A stretch of DNA of 64,000 bases from JAVVHH01 sp964613945 (GTDB lineage: Bacteria; Pseudomonadota; Alphaproteobacteria; Acetobacterales; Acetobacteraceae): assembly GCA_964613945.1 (NCBI GenBank), contig CAZTJC010000005.1:99453-163452 (forward strand). Direction: 5' to 3'. The notes beneath the pieces were generated by a model that was not told where the DNA came from, ran no database searches, and saw nothing but the letters and a program-made list of their open reading frames with translations. Of this stretch, positions 25,427-33,970 are shown in pieces; within the stretch, counting starts at the first letter, position 1; each line of letters starts with the position of its first letter. The position numbers and the translations under genes are program-made.

Positions 25427-25441
25427 GGCCGGATTACGGCC
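25427..25441 (+). terminator. Possible hairpin after MFS gene
   Basis: GGCCG and CGGCC arms with a 5-base loop begin 1 base after the TAA stop of the MFS gene. No T-run follows. It could attenuate transcription into the ABC transporter operon, but evidence is weak. Confidence 0.3.
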
Positions 25442-25486
25442 TAGTATCACCGAAAACAGGCCAACACTCGGCCACACGGGGGAACG

Positions 25487-26479
25487 ATGATTTCCATGAC
25501 GATGATGCGGCGTATGGTCCTGCTGGCGGGTTTGGCAACCGCGGTGCTCGCCGGGTCCGGCGCGGTCCAGGCCGAAACGATCACGGTGACGCACTGGGGC
25601 GGCCAGTTCTACGGCGCGCCCTATGCCGTCGCCATGGACAAGGGCTACTTCAAGCAGCACGGCGTCGACGTGACCGGCTTCCTGACCGCGCCCGGCGGCG
25701 GAACGGCGGTGCGCAACACGCTGGCCGGCGGCATCCCGTTCGGCGAGGTGTCGCTCGCCGCGGCGGTGCAGGCGATCAACGCGGGCGAGAAGATCGTCAT
25801 CGTCTCGGGCGGGGTGCAGAGCACGGGCGACCAGCTATGGGTCGCAAAGGCCGGGTCACCGCTGACGGGCATCAAGGAACTGGCGGGCAAGCGGGTCGCG
25901 TTCACCGCGCCGAACTCCGTTTCCAACATGATCATCCTGATGGCGCTGAAGGCCAACGGCATGACCCGCGACCAGGTCAAGCTCGTGCCGGCCGGCGACC
26001 TGGGCGCCAATCTTTCGGCAGTGACCAGCGGCGCCGTCGATGCCGGTTTCAGCGACACGTTGGTCTACTCGCAGCGCAAGGACCTGGTTCAGCCCGTCTT
26101 CTACGTCAAGGACGTCATGTCGCCGCAGATGATGCAAACCGTCTGCATCACCACAACCGACTTCGCCAAGGAACATGGCGACATCGTCCGCGGCATCATC
26201 GCGGCGCGCAAGCAAGGGCTAGACTACCTCGCCGCCCATTCGGAGGAGGCAGCGGACATCCTTGCGAAAGCCTACAATAATCCCGACGCCGCCGCCTTTC
26301 GCCTCCACATGAAGGATCTCCTGGGCATCAATTACTGGAGCGACGGCCGGCTCGACTACACAGCCATGGACCGCATGATTGAAGGGCTGCAGATCACCGG
26401 GCAGCTCAAGCAAGCGCCGGATTGGACCAAGATGGTGGATCTTCAATTCTTGCCGCCGGAGCAACGGACGGCACGCTGA
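25487..26479 (+). CDS. NMT1/SsuA-type ABC transporter substrate-binding protein
   Basis: 330 residues. The signal peptide runs to about residue 29 (MRRMVLLAGLATAVLAGSGAVQA). The mature protein begins ITVTHWGGQFYGAPYAVAMDKGYFKQHGVDV, the usual opening of nitrate/sulfonate/thiamine-precursor receptors. Further blocks are GGGTAVRNTLAGGIPFGEVS, LAGKRVAFTAPNSVSNMI and TSGAVDAGF. It captures an unknown small anion or heterocycle in the periplasm for the transporter encoded by the next three genes. Its stop overlaps the ATPase start. Confidence 0.9.
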   Translation: MISMTMMRRMVLLAGLATAVLAGSGAVQAETITVTHWGGQFYGAPYAVAMDKGYFKQHGVDVTGFLTAPGGGTAVRNTLAGGIPFGEVSLAAAVQAINAGEKIVIVSGGVQSTGDQLWVAKAGSPLTGIKELAGKRVAFTAPNSVSNMIILMALKANGMTRDQVKLVPAGDLGANLSAVTSGAVDAGFSDTLVYSQRKDLVQPVFYVKDVMSPQMMQTVCITTTDFAKEHGDIVRGIIAARKQGLDYLAAHSEEAADILAKAYNNPDAAAFRLHMKDLLGINYWSDGRLDYTAMDRMIEGLQITGQLKQAPDWTKMVDLQFLPPEQRTAR

Positions 26480-27273
26480 TGGCGCCAGCGCACGAGGCTC
26501 ATGCGACGCTGCGCGGCGTCGTGCGCCGGTTCGGTGGCAAGCAGCCGGTGCATGCGCTGGGGCCGATCGACCTCGACCTTGCGCCCGGCGAGTTCTTCTC
26601 CGTCGTCGGCCCGTCCGGCTGCGGCAAGTCCACCCTGCTCGACGTCTTGTCCGGCCTCGGCGTGCCGACGGAGGGCGAAGTCAGCTTCGAAGGCAAGGCG
26701 CTGCGGGGCGCCGTGCCGGATGGGATCGGCGTCGTGTTCCAGGAGGATGCGAGCTTCGCCTGGCTCACCGTGCGCGACAACGTCGCCTTCGGGCTGCGGC
26801 GCGCCAAGCTAGACAGGACCGAAGTCGCTCGCCGCGTCGACCGCGCGGTCGAGTTCATGGGCTTAGGTCAGTTCGCGTCGCACTACCCGGCGCAGCTCTC
26901 CGGCGGCATGCGGCAGCGTATGTGCATCGCGCGGACGCTGGTGCAGCAACCGCGGCTGATCCTGCTGGACGAGCCGTTCGGGGCCCTGGATCAACAGACC
27001 CGGCTGTTGATGGGGGACGAGTTGCTCCGGCTCTGGCGCGAGACCGGCGCCACCGTGTTGCTCATCACCCATGCGCTGGACGAGGCGGCGATGCTGTCCG
27101 ACCGGGTCGGCGTCATGTCGGCGCGGCCTGGGCGGTTCATCGACCTGGTCGAGACCGGCTGGCCGCGCGACCGCGATAGCCGGGTGGTGTCGGACCCGCA
27201 TTTTGGCGAGCTGACTGCACGGCTCTGGACCTCCCTGCGGGTGGAGTCGATGCGCACGATGGGGCGGGCGTGA
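26479..27273 (+). CDS. NitT/TauT-type ABC transporter ATP-binding protein
   Basis: 264 residues starting at the ATG that overlaps the receptor stop (TGATG). Walker A is GPSGCGKST (about residues 52-60), Q-loop VFQED, signature LSGGMRQR, Walker B LILLDEP and switch His in LITHALDEA. These are all intact, so the ATPase should be active. Its C-terminal tail RPGRFIDLVETGWPR is typical of the TauB/SsuB group. It powers the two permeases that follow. Confidence 0.93.
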   Translation: MAPAHEAHATLRGVVRRFGGKQPVHALGPIDLDLAPGEFFSVVGPSGCGKSTLLDVLSGLGVPTEGEVSFEGKALRGAVPDGIGVVFQEDASFAWLTVRDNVAFGLRRAKLDRTEVARRVDRAVEFMGLGQFASHYPAQLSGGMRQRMCIARTLVQQPRLILLDEPFGALDQQTRLLMGDELLRLWRETGATVLLITHALDEAAMLSDRVGVMSARPGRFIDLVETGWPRDRDSRVVSDPHFGELTARLWTSLRVESMRTMGRA

Positions 27274-28031
27274 GCCGCGCCACTGCTGTTCTCCTGGTGC
27301 GCGCGGGATGGCTGGTTGGCGCCGTCCTCCTGCTCGAACTGCTTTGCCGGACTGGTACGATCTCGCCGCAGGCGGTGCTGGCGCCGAGCGCCATGGTGTC
27401 GGCCATGGTCGAGGTGATCGCTTCCGGCGACGCCACGGAGCCGATGCTGAGCACCTTCACCACAGTCGCGCTGGCGTTCGTGCTGGCCGTCGTGCTGGGG
27501 ATCGCCGGCGGCGCGGTTGTGCACGCGATGCCGCGTCTGCGCCGGGCCATCGACCCCATCCTTGCCTCATATTACGCCGTGCCGACCTTCGTATTCTATC
27601 CGCTGCTCGTGGCGCTGCTCGGGTTGAGCATGGCGCCGCTGGTCGTCCTAGGCGTCTTGTCCGCCGCCCCGGCGATGGTGATCGCCACGCTGGCCGGGCT
27701 GGACAGCTTGCCGCGCGTGCTGCGCCGGGTTGCGCGCGTGCAGCGGCTGGGGCCGGTGCAGACGTTGTTCACCGTGATCCTGCCCGCAGCCATGCCGTCG
27801 CTGTTCGGGGGCATCAAGCTCGCGCTTTCCTACGCACTGATCGGCGTGATCGCCGGCGAGTTCATCCTTTCCGGCAGCGGCCTCGGCTATGCGATCTCCT
27901 ACGCCTATCAGAGCTTCGACAACCGCACGATGTACGGATTGATGCTGTTCGTGTTGCTGGTCGCCGTGACGGCAAACGGTCTGCTTTATCATTGGGAAGG
28001 GCGGCTGCTGCGTCGCCGCGTGCGGGCATGA
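27270..28031 (+). CDS. NitT/TauT-type ABC transporter permease, first
   Basis: 253 residues. The start codon is GTG at 27270, overlapping the ATPase stop. There are six membrane helices and the cytoplasmic coupling loop around PRVLRRVARVQRLGPVQTLFTVILPAAMPSLFGGIKLALSYALIGVI, the EAA-type region of the SsuC/TauC family. It forms the channel with the next gene product. Confidence 0.9.
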   Translation: MSRATAVLLVRAGWLVGAVLLLELLCRTGTISPQAVLAPSAMVSAMVEVIASGDATEPMLSTFTTVALAFVLAVVLGIAGGAVVHAMPRLRRAIDPILASYYAVPTFVFYPLLVALLGLSMAPLVVLGVLSAAPAMVIATLAGLDSLPRVLRRVARVQRLGPVQTLFTVILPAAMPSLFGGIKLALSYALIGVIAGEFILSGSGLGYAISYAYQSFDNRTMYGLMLFVLLVAVTANGLLYHWEGRLLRRRVRA

Positions 28032-28798
28032 GCGTCACCACGTTGTCTGCCGAGGTTGAGCGCCGGCGCCGGCCGCAGTTGCTCGACCCGGCGCTGCTGA
28101 TCGTGATCGTGTTGCTGCTCTGGCAAGCTGTCGGTAGTTGGACACAGGGCGTCGCGGTGAGCCCGCCGTTGACGACGTTTGCCTACGCTGCCGAACTGCT
28201 GACCACGACCCGGTTTTGGGACAATGCGGGAGCGACGGCGGCGGCGTTCCTCATCGCCTTTGGGCTGTCGGCCGTGTTCGGCTTGCTGCTCGGGCTGCTG
28301 CTCGGCCTCCGGCGGTTTGCCGGCGACGTGGCCGAGCCGATCCTGGCAGGGTTCTATTCCATCCCGAAAGTGACGCTGTATCCGGTTGTGCTGCTGGTGT
28401 TCGGGCTCGGTATGAGCGCGAAGATCGCGTTTGGCGTCATGCACGGGCTCGTTCCGGTAACGTTATTCACCATTGCAGCGATCAAGACGCTGCCATCAGT
28501 GCTCCCGCGAGCGGCGCGTTCGATGCGGCTGACGCCGATGCAGACCATGCGTTGGGTGCTGGTGCCGGCGTGCTTGCCACAGATCGTCTCCGGGCTGCGA
28601 TTGAGCTTCTCGCTTAGTCTGCTGGGCGTGCTCATCGGCGAGATGTTCTCCTCGCAGCAAGGTCTCGGCTTTCTGCTGGTCAGCGGTTTGGCGCAGCATA
28701 ACGTGAAGCTATCAACAGCGGTCGTACTCCTGATCGTCGTGTCCGCGATCGGTGCCAACATGGCCATGCTGCGGCTCAGTCGCATGACACGCCAGTAA
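28028..28798 (+). CDS. NitT/TauT-type ABC transporter permease, second
   Basis: 256 residues from the ATG at 28028, overlapping the first permease stop. Blocks ILAGFYSIPKVTLYPVVLLVFGLG and LPSVLPRAARSMRLTPMQTMRWVLVPACLPQIVSGLR correspond to the same EAA region, so this transporter is a permease heterodimer; many SsuC/TauC systems use a homodimer. The operon seems to end here, with 232 bases before the LeuC homologue. Confidence 0.9.
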   Translation: MSVTTLSAEVERRRRPQLLDPALLIVIVLLLWQAVGSWTQGVAVSPPLTTFAYAAELLTTTRFWDNAGATAAAFLIAFGLSAVFGLLLGLLLGLRRFAGDVAEPILAGFYSIPKVTLYPVVLLVFGLGMSAKIAFGVMHGLVPVTLFTIAAIKTLPSVLPRAARSMRLTPMQTMRWVLVPACLPQIVSGLRLSFSLSLLGVLIGEMFSSQQGLGFLLVSGLAQHNVKLSTAVVLLIVVSAIGANMAMLRLSRMTRQ

Positions 28799-29030
28799 AG
28801 ATTAATCGGCTGCGTCGCCTGCAGCATGGCCCGGTCTGGCAGTGGGTGCATCGACGGCTATGCCTCTGCGTGTCAGTGGGTTCGGTGCTGGCACGATCCG
28901 TCCGGGCACGCGGCACAACGCGCTTTCGCGCCTAGCGAAGATCGCTTGCCGGAATAAGGCTGTCAGTCTGGCGATCGGATGCGCTAGCCTCCGCCCAAGG
29001 GTGCAATGACGCCCTGGGAGGAACCGACGG

Positions 29031-30458
29031 ATGCTGGACGATACCGGCCCGCGCACGATGTTCGACAAGATCTGGGATCGTCACAAGGTGCAGGAGCGGC
29101 CGGACGGTCAGACGCTGCTCTATGTCGACTGCCATCTCGTTCATGACGGCTCCGCGCCGGCCTTTTCTCGGCTAGCGGAACGCGGCCTCCCGGTTCGTAA
29201 GCCGGGCATGACCTTCGCGACCCCGGACCACTACGTTCCGACGTCCAGCCGGGATGTGACCGCCATCGATGATTCCGAGCGACGCGTGATGGTCGAACGG
29301 CTCGCCGTCAATACGGCGCGCGAGGGCATCACGCTGTTCGGGCTCAACGACCCGAGGCAAGGTATCGTGCATGTCGTCGGCCCGGAAGAAGGCCTCAGCC
29401 AGCCCGGCGCGCTACTCGTTTGTGGAGATAGCCACACGTCTACACATGGCGCCTTGGGAGCGCTCGCCTTCGGGATTGGGTCGTCCGAAGTGACGCATGT
29501 CTTGGCCACACAGACCCTGTGGCAGCGCAAGCCGCGCAGCATGCGGATCACCGTCGATGGCGAGTTGGCGCCCGGGGTGACCGGCAAGGATGTGATCCTG
29601 GCGATCATCGCCAAGATCAGCGCAGCGGGAGCCACCGGGCACGTGATCGAATACGCCGGCAGCGCGATACGCGGCCTCTCGATGGAGGGCCGTCTGACAT
29701 TGTGCAACATGTCGATCGAAGCCGGTGGCCGAGCCGGCATGGTCGCGCCCGACGAGACGACGTTCGCCTACCTCAAGGGCCGTCCCTACGCTCCGGTTTC
29801 ACAGGAATGGGATGCGGCGGTCGCCCGATGGCAATCGCTGCCCAGTGATACCGGCGCGGTGTTCGACACCGAGGTGTCGCTCGACGCCGCCGCGATCGAG
29901 CCCATGGTCACCTGGGGCACGAGCCCGGAGAACGCGGTGCCGATCTCGGGCGCCGTGCCCGACCCGGCGAACGAGCCCGACCCGGACCGGCGGCTGTCGC
30001 TGGAAAAGGCGCTGGCCTACATGGGGCTGCAGCCCGGCACGGCGATGACGGAGATTTCAGTGGATCGCGTGTTCATCGGATCCTGCACCAATGGCCGGAT
30101 CGAGGATCTGCGGGCCGCCGCCGCGGTGGCGCGCGGGCGTCGGGTGGCGCCGGGCGTGGTCGCCTGGGTGGTTCCGGGCAGCGGATTGATCAAGCTGCAG
30201 GCGGAGGCGGAGGGTATCGACCGGGTGCTGACCGAAGCCGGGTTCGATTGGCGGCAGGCGGGCTGCTCGATGTGCCTGGGCACGAACGGCGATATCGTTC
30301 CGCCCGGCCAACGCTGCGCTTCGACCTCGAACCGCAACTTCCAAGGGCGTCAAGGCCCCGGCGCACGAACCCACCTCATGAGCCCGGCAGTTGCGGCTGC
30401 AACGGCGATTGCCGGGCATCTGGCAGATTTCCGGACCTTGCCGGGGCAGGAAGCATGA
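29031..30458 (+). CDS. leuC: LeuC-like large subunit of 3-isopropylmalate dehydratase family (divergent paralogue)
   Basis: 475 residues, with GGGAGGA 8 bases before the ATG. The 4Fe-4S ligands are present (GSCTNGR, and both cysteines of GCSMCLGTN), as are CGDSHTSTHGALGALAFGIG and the C-terminal RCASTSNRNFQGRQG. This is the aconitase-superfamily hydro-lyase fold. Against ordinary LeuC, two signature positions differ: PDHYVPT with Tyr68 where MDHNVPT is usual, and CLGTN where CLAMN is usual. The fold predicts isomerisation of a 2-substituted malate through a dehydrated intermediate together with LeuD. Flanking ABC transporters and lack of other leucine genes argue for a catabolic substrate. 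Confidence 0.9.
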   Translation: MLDDTGPRTMFDKIWDRHKVQERPDGQTLLYVDCHLVHDGSAPAFSRLAERGLPVRKPGMTFATPDHYVPTSSRDVTAIDDSERRVMVERLAVNTAREGITLFGLNDPRQGIVHVVGPEEGLSQPGALLVCGDSHTSTHGALGALAFGIGSSEVTHVLATQTLWQRKPRSMRITVDGELAPGVTGKDVILAIIAKISAAGATGHVIEYAGSAIRGLSMEGRLTLCNMSIEAGGRAGMVAPDETTFAYLKGRPYAPVSQEWDAAVARWQSLPSDTGAVFDTEVSLDAAAIEPMVTWGTSPENAVPISGAVPDPANEPDPDRRLSLEKALAYMGLQPGTAMTEISVDRVFIGSCTNGRIEDLRAAAAVARGRRVAPGVVAWVVPGSGLIKLQAEAEGIDRVLTEAGFDWRQAGCSMCLGTNGDIVPPGQRCASTSNRNFQGRQGPGARTHLMSPAVAAATAIAGHLADFRTLPGQEA

Positions 30459-31060
30459 CCGCGCGCTTCACCGCCATCGACGCGCCGGGGCTGCCGGTGC
30501 CTGGTCAGAACGTCGACACCGATCAGATCATCCCTGCCCGCTACCTGAGCCGCGACCGCGAGCTTGGGTTGGCGGACTGCCTGTTCCACGATTTGCGTTT
30601 CGACGACCAAGGTCATGAAAAGTCGGACTTCGTGCTGAACCGGCCAGGCTTTCGGGCAGCCCAGGTCGTGGTGGGCGAACATAATTTCGCATGTGGCTCC
30701 TCGCGCGAGAACGCGGTTTGGGCGTTCCACGACTACGGATTCCGGGTCGCGATCGCGCCATCCTTCGGCGACATCTTCCGCAACAACTGCTTCCAGAACG
30801 GCATGCTGCCGGTCGTGCTGCCGCGCGCCGACGTAGACTGCCTGCTGGCGCAGTTGCAGGCCGAGCCCGGCGCGCATGTTCGCGTCGACTTGCCGTCACA
30901 AACGGTGACCTTCCCGGATGGGAGCGTGCACGGCTTCGAGATCGATCCGTTCAACAAACACTGCCTGCTCGAGGGCGTGGACGAGATCGCCTTCACGCTC
31001 GAGCAGATCGACGACATTGCAGCGTTCGAGAACCGATACGGCAGGGAGAACAGGCCATGA
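30455..31060 (+). CDS. leuD: LeuD-like small subunit of 3-isopropylmalate dehydratase family
   Basis: 201 residues, ATG overlapping the LeuC stop by 4 bases. It has NVDTDQIIPARYLSR at the N-terminus and the swivelling-domain block NFACGSSRENAVWAF. Ordinary LeuD has CGSSREHAPWA; here His is replaced by Asn86 and Pro by Val. The rest (SFGDIFRNNCFQNGMLPVVL, C-terminal FEIDPFNKHCLLEGVDEIAFTL) is canonical, so it should fold and pair with the LeuC homologue. The substituted loop lies at the substrate site, which suggests a changed substrate. Confidence 0.92.
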   Translation: MTARFTAIDAPGLPVPGQNVDTDQIIPARYLSRDRELGLADCLFHDLRFDDQGHEKSDFVLNRPGFRAAQVVVGEHNFACGSSRENAVWAFHDYGFRVAIAPSFGDIFRNNCFQNGMLPVVLPRADVDCLLAQLQAEPGAHVRVDLPSQTVTFPDGSVHGFEIDPFNKHCLLEGVDEIAFTLEQIDDIAAFENRYGRENRP

Positions 31061-32130
31061 AGATCGCAGTATTGGGCGGGGATGGCATCGGTCCCGAGGT
31101 GACGGCGCAATCGGTCAAGGTTCTGCGCAGCCTGGCTGGCAACAAGCTCGACCTCCAAATGACCGAGGCGCCGATCGGGCAGGCCGGGGTGGACGCGGAT
31201 GGCGTGCCGCTGCCGGAAGCGACGCTGAAGATCGCAGCGGAATCCGATGCGATCCTGTTCGGCTCGGTCGGCGGTCCCACCGACGAGTTGCCGGATCGCA
31301 AGAAGCGTCCCGGCGCTGGGCTGTTGAAGCTGCGCAAAGCTCTGACGCTGTTTGCGAATTATCGCCCGGCGATCCTGTTCGACGAGCTGATCGGCGCGTC
31401 GACGCTGCGGCCGGAAATCGTGCGCGGGGTCGACATGCTGATCCTGCGCGAGCTGAACGGCGATCTGTATTTCGGTGAGCCGCGAGGCGTCCATATGGAG
31501 GACGGCAAGCGCGTCGGCATCAACACGATGCGGTATTCGGAGGACGAGATCGCCCGGATCGCCCATGCCGGCTTCAAGGCGGCACAGGGCCGGCGGGGCA
31601 AGCTGTGTTCGGTCGACAAGTCCAACGTGCTGGAAACGATGCAGCTCTGGCGCGAAGTGGTGATGGAGGTGGGGCGCGAGTACCCGGACGTCGAGCTGTC
31701 CCATCTGTATATCGACGCGGCATCGATGCTGCTGATCCGCGATCCCCGCCGGTTCGACGTCATCGTCACCGGCAATGTGTTCGGCGATATCCTGTCCGAT
31801 GCGGCGGCGATGCTGACCGGGTCGATCGGGATGCTGCCGTCGGCGTCGATGGGGCCGGGAACGCAGGGACTCTTCGAACCCGTGCATGGTTCTGCCCCGG
31901 ATATCGCCGGGCAGGATTTGGCAAATCCACTGGCCTCGATCCTGTCCTCGGCCATGATGCTGCGCTACTCGCTGGGACTGCCTGATGAGGCCGCGCGGGT
32001 CGAGCGGGCCGTGCGCAGCGTGTTGGCAGCCGGGCTGCGGACCGCCGACATCCACGAGGAGGGAACCCGGCGTGTGGGCACCAGCGAAATGGGGGACGCG
32101 GTCGTCGCGGCCCTCGAACTCGCCGCATAA
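31057..32130 (+). CDS. leuB: LeuB-like beta-decarboxylating dehydrogenase
   Basis: 357 residues, ATG overlapping the LeuD stop. The catalytic residues of isopropylmalate dehydrogenases are kept: Arg93 and Arg103 (LRKALTLFANYR), Arg and Tyr in RELNGDLYFGEPRG, Lys in VDKSNVLE, Asp in YIDAASM, and the two Asp of GDILSDAAAM. At the position of Thermus thermophilus Glu87, which contacts the isopropyl group and nicotinamide, this protein has Gly86 (RPGAGLL, not RPExGLL). It also has VTGNVFGD where VTxNxFGD with Glu is usual. NAD-dependent oxidative decarboxylation of a 3-alkylmalate is expected, with an alkyl group other than isopropyl likely. Confidence 0.92.
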   Translation: MKIAVLGGDGIGPEVTAQSVKVLRSLAGNKLDLQMTEAPIGQAGVDADGVPLPEATLKIAAESDAILFGSVGGPTDELPDRKKRPGAGLLKLRKALTLFANYRPAILFDELIGASTLRPEIVRGVDMLILRELNGDLYFGEPRGVHMEDGKRVGINTMRYSEDEIARIAHAGFKAAQGRRGKLCSVDKSNVLETMQLWREVVMEVGREYPDVELSHLYIDAASMLLIRDPRRFDVIVTGNVFGDILSDAAAMLTGSIGMLPSASMGPGTQGLFEPVHGSAPDIAGQDLANPLASILSSAMMLRYSLGLPDEAARVERAVRSVLAAGLRTADIHEEGTRRVGTSEMGDAVVAALELAA

Positions 32131-32142
32131 CGGGAGGTGTCG

Positions 32143-33162
32143 GTGAGAACACGCCTGTCTTGGCTGGCATTGACCCTGGCCATCGCCCTGGCCCCGCCGG
32201 TCCAGGCAGCGGAGAAGCTCGAAAAAAGCTCGATCGCGATTGGAACCGCGTCGCTCGGTCTCACCTACCTTCCGGTGATCATCGCGGATCGCAAAGGCTA
32301 CTTCAAAGAAGAAGGACTATCGGTAGAGATCAATGCGTTCTCCGGCGGCTCAAAGGCGCTCGAAGCGCTGCTCGGCGGCAGCTTGGACATGGTTTCCGGC
32401 GCTTATTCCAACACGCTGACCATGGCCGCCCGCAACATGAAGCTGGTGGAGTTCGTTGAGCAAATCCGCTGCCCAGGCTTTGCCGTGCTGGTCTCCAAGC
32501 GGAAGATGGCCGCTTATCACGGTCCAAAGGACATGAAAGGCTGGAACATCGGCGTCAGCTCACCGGGGTCCAGCACGAACATGGTGCTGAACTACGTCCT
32601 GTCGAAAGCCGGGGTCGATCCGTCGGACGTGTCGATCATCGGCGTCGGCACGGCAGCAGGCGCGGTCGCCGCAATGCGGGCAGGACAGATCGACGCCGTC
32701 ATCAACAGCGACCCGGTCAACACCATACTGATCCAGAACGGCGACGCGACCAACGTCGTCGACATGCGGACGCCTGAGACGAGCGACGCCGTGTTCGGCG
32801 GCCCCTACCCCGAGGCCAGCGTCTACACGACGGCCGCTTTCGCGCAAAAGAACCCGCGCACCATTCAGGCCGCCACCAACGCGGTCGTCCGAGCGGAGCG
32901 CTGGATGGCCCAGGCAACGCCCGACCAGATCGCCGATGCGCTGCCCGAGGAGTATCTGCTCGGTAACCGCGCCACCTATATCGCCGCATTGGGCGCGATG
33001 CGCAGCTGCTACTCACCGGATGGACTGATGAGCAAGCAGGCAGCCGAAACGGTGCTGAAGGTCCTGAGTGCGTTCGATGAGAACGTGCGTAACGCCAAGA
33101 TCGATCTGGGTGCGACCTATGACAACAGCTACGTCAACCGAGTTCCGGCCGACGCAAAATAG
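32143..33162 (+). CDS. NMT1/SsuA-type ABC transporter substrate-binding protein, second system
   Basis: 339 residues from GTG at 32143. GGAGG at 32133-32137 gives 5-base spacing, whereas the GTG at 32137 would overlap it. Signal peptide to about residue 22 (LALTLAIALAPPVQAA). The mature part SIAIGTASLGLTYLPVIIADRKGYFKEEGLSVEI and FSGGSKALEALLGGSLDMVSG mark the nitrate/sulfonate receptor family. It is only distantly similar to the receptor at 25487. It follows the LeuB homologue by 12 bases, so the dehydratase-dehydrogenase genes and this transporter are probably one operon. Confidence 0.9.
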   Translation: MRTRLSWLALTLAIALAPPVQAAEKLEKSSIAIGTASLGLTYLPVIIADRKGYFKEEGLSVEINAFSGGSKALEALLGGSLDMVSGAYSNTLTMAARNMKLVEFVEQIRCPGFAVLVSKRKMAAYHGPKDMKGWNIGVSSPGSSTNMVLNYVLSKAGVDPSDVSIIGVGTAAGAVAAMRAGQIDAVINSDPVNTILIQNGDATNVVDMRTPETSDAVFGGPYPEASVYTTAAFAQKNPRTIQAATNAVVRAERWMAQATPDQIADALPEEYLLGNRATYIAALGAMRSCYSPDGLMSKQAAETVLKVLSAFDENVRNAKIDLGATYDNSYVNRVPADAK

Positions 33163-33970
33163 CTCTGCTCGGGCCCATGCTGCGGTAGAGTTGCGCGGGG
33201 TGACCTGCCAGTTCGTCGCCAGCGGTGGCGGCACTTACACGGCAGTCTCCGACGTGGATCTGCGGATCGAGGATGCGGAGTTCGTGGCGGTCGTGGGCCC
33301 GACCGGATGCGGCAAGAGCACGTTGCTGAACGTCGCATCCGGCTTGCTGCAGCCATCGTCAGGCGAGGTGCTGGTATTCGGCCGGCCGCTCGAAGGCTTG
33401 AACCGGCAGTCGGCCTATCTGTTCCAGGCCGATGCGCTCATGCCTTGGCGAACGGCACTGGACAATATCGCCGCCGGGCTGCTGTTCCGCGGCGTGAAAC
33501 GTCCGGAAGCGGCGGCGGCGGCGCGGGATTGGCTCGGCCGCGTCGGGTTGCGGGCGCATGCCGATCGGTTCCCGCACCAGATGTCCGGCGGCATGCGCAA
33601 GCGCGTCGCGTTGGCGCAAGCGTTGATCCTCGATCCGCCGCTGCTGTTGATGGACGAGCCGTTCAGCGCCCTAGACATCCAGACCCGCCAGTTGATGGAA
33701 GACGAGCTCCTCAAGCTGTGGTCCGCGAACCGCAAATCGGTGATCTTCGTCACCCACGATCTCGAGGAAGCAATCTCGCTGGCCGATCGCGTGGTGGTGC
33801 TGGCCGCCGGGCCCGGCACGCGGCCGGTGGCCGAGTTCACCATCGATCTGCCGCGACCGCGCGAAGTGTCGGAGATACGGATGACGCAGGAGTTCCTCAG
33901 GCTTCATACCGCCATCTGGCAGGTTCTCAAGAAAGAGGTTCTGAAGAGCCATGCGCATGCCCAGATCTAG
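33119..33970 (+). CDS. NitT/TauT-type ABC transporter ATP-binding protein, second system
   Basis: 283 residues from the ATG at 33119, overlapping the receptor gene by 44 bases; a later start would remove only poorly conserved residues. Walker A GPTGCGKST, Q-loop LFQADALMPW, signature MSGGMRKR, Walker B LLLMDEP and switch VTHDLEEA are present. The signature begins with Met where Leu is usual, which is common in this subgroup. It powers the single permease encoded next. Confidence 0.9.
   Translation: MTTATSTEFRPTQNSSARAHAAVELRGVTCQFVASGGGTYTAVSDVDLRIEDAEFVAVVGPTGCGKSTLLNVASGLLQPSSGEVLVFGRPLEGLNRQSAYLFQADALMPWRTALDNIAAGLLFRGVKRPEAAAAARDWLGRVGLRAHADRFPHQMSGGMRKRVALAQALILDPPLLLMDEPFSALDIQTRQLMEDELLKLWSANRKSVIFVTHDLEEAISLADRVVVLAAGPGTRPVAEFTIDLPRPREVSEIRMTQEFLRLHTAIWQVLKKEVLKSHAHAQI

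Noticed and set aside
29031..32130. Plain leucine biosynthesis operon
   Set aside because: No leuA nearby, transporter genes on both sides, and signature residues changed in all three proteins; kept only as the fallback reading.
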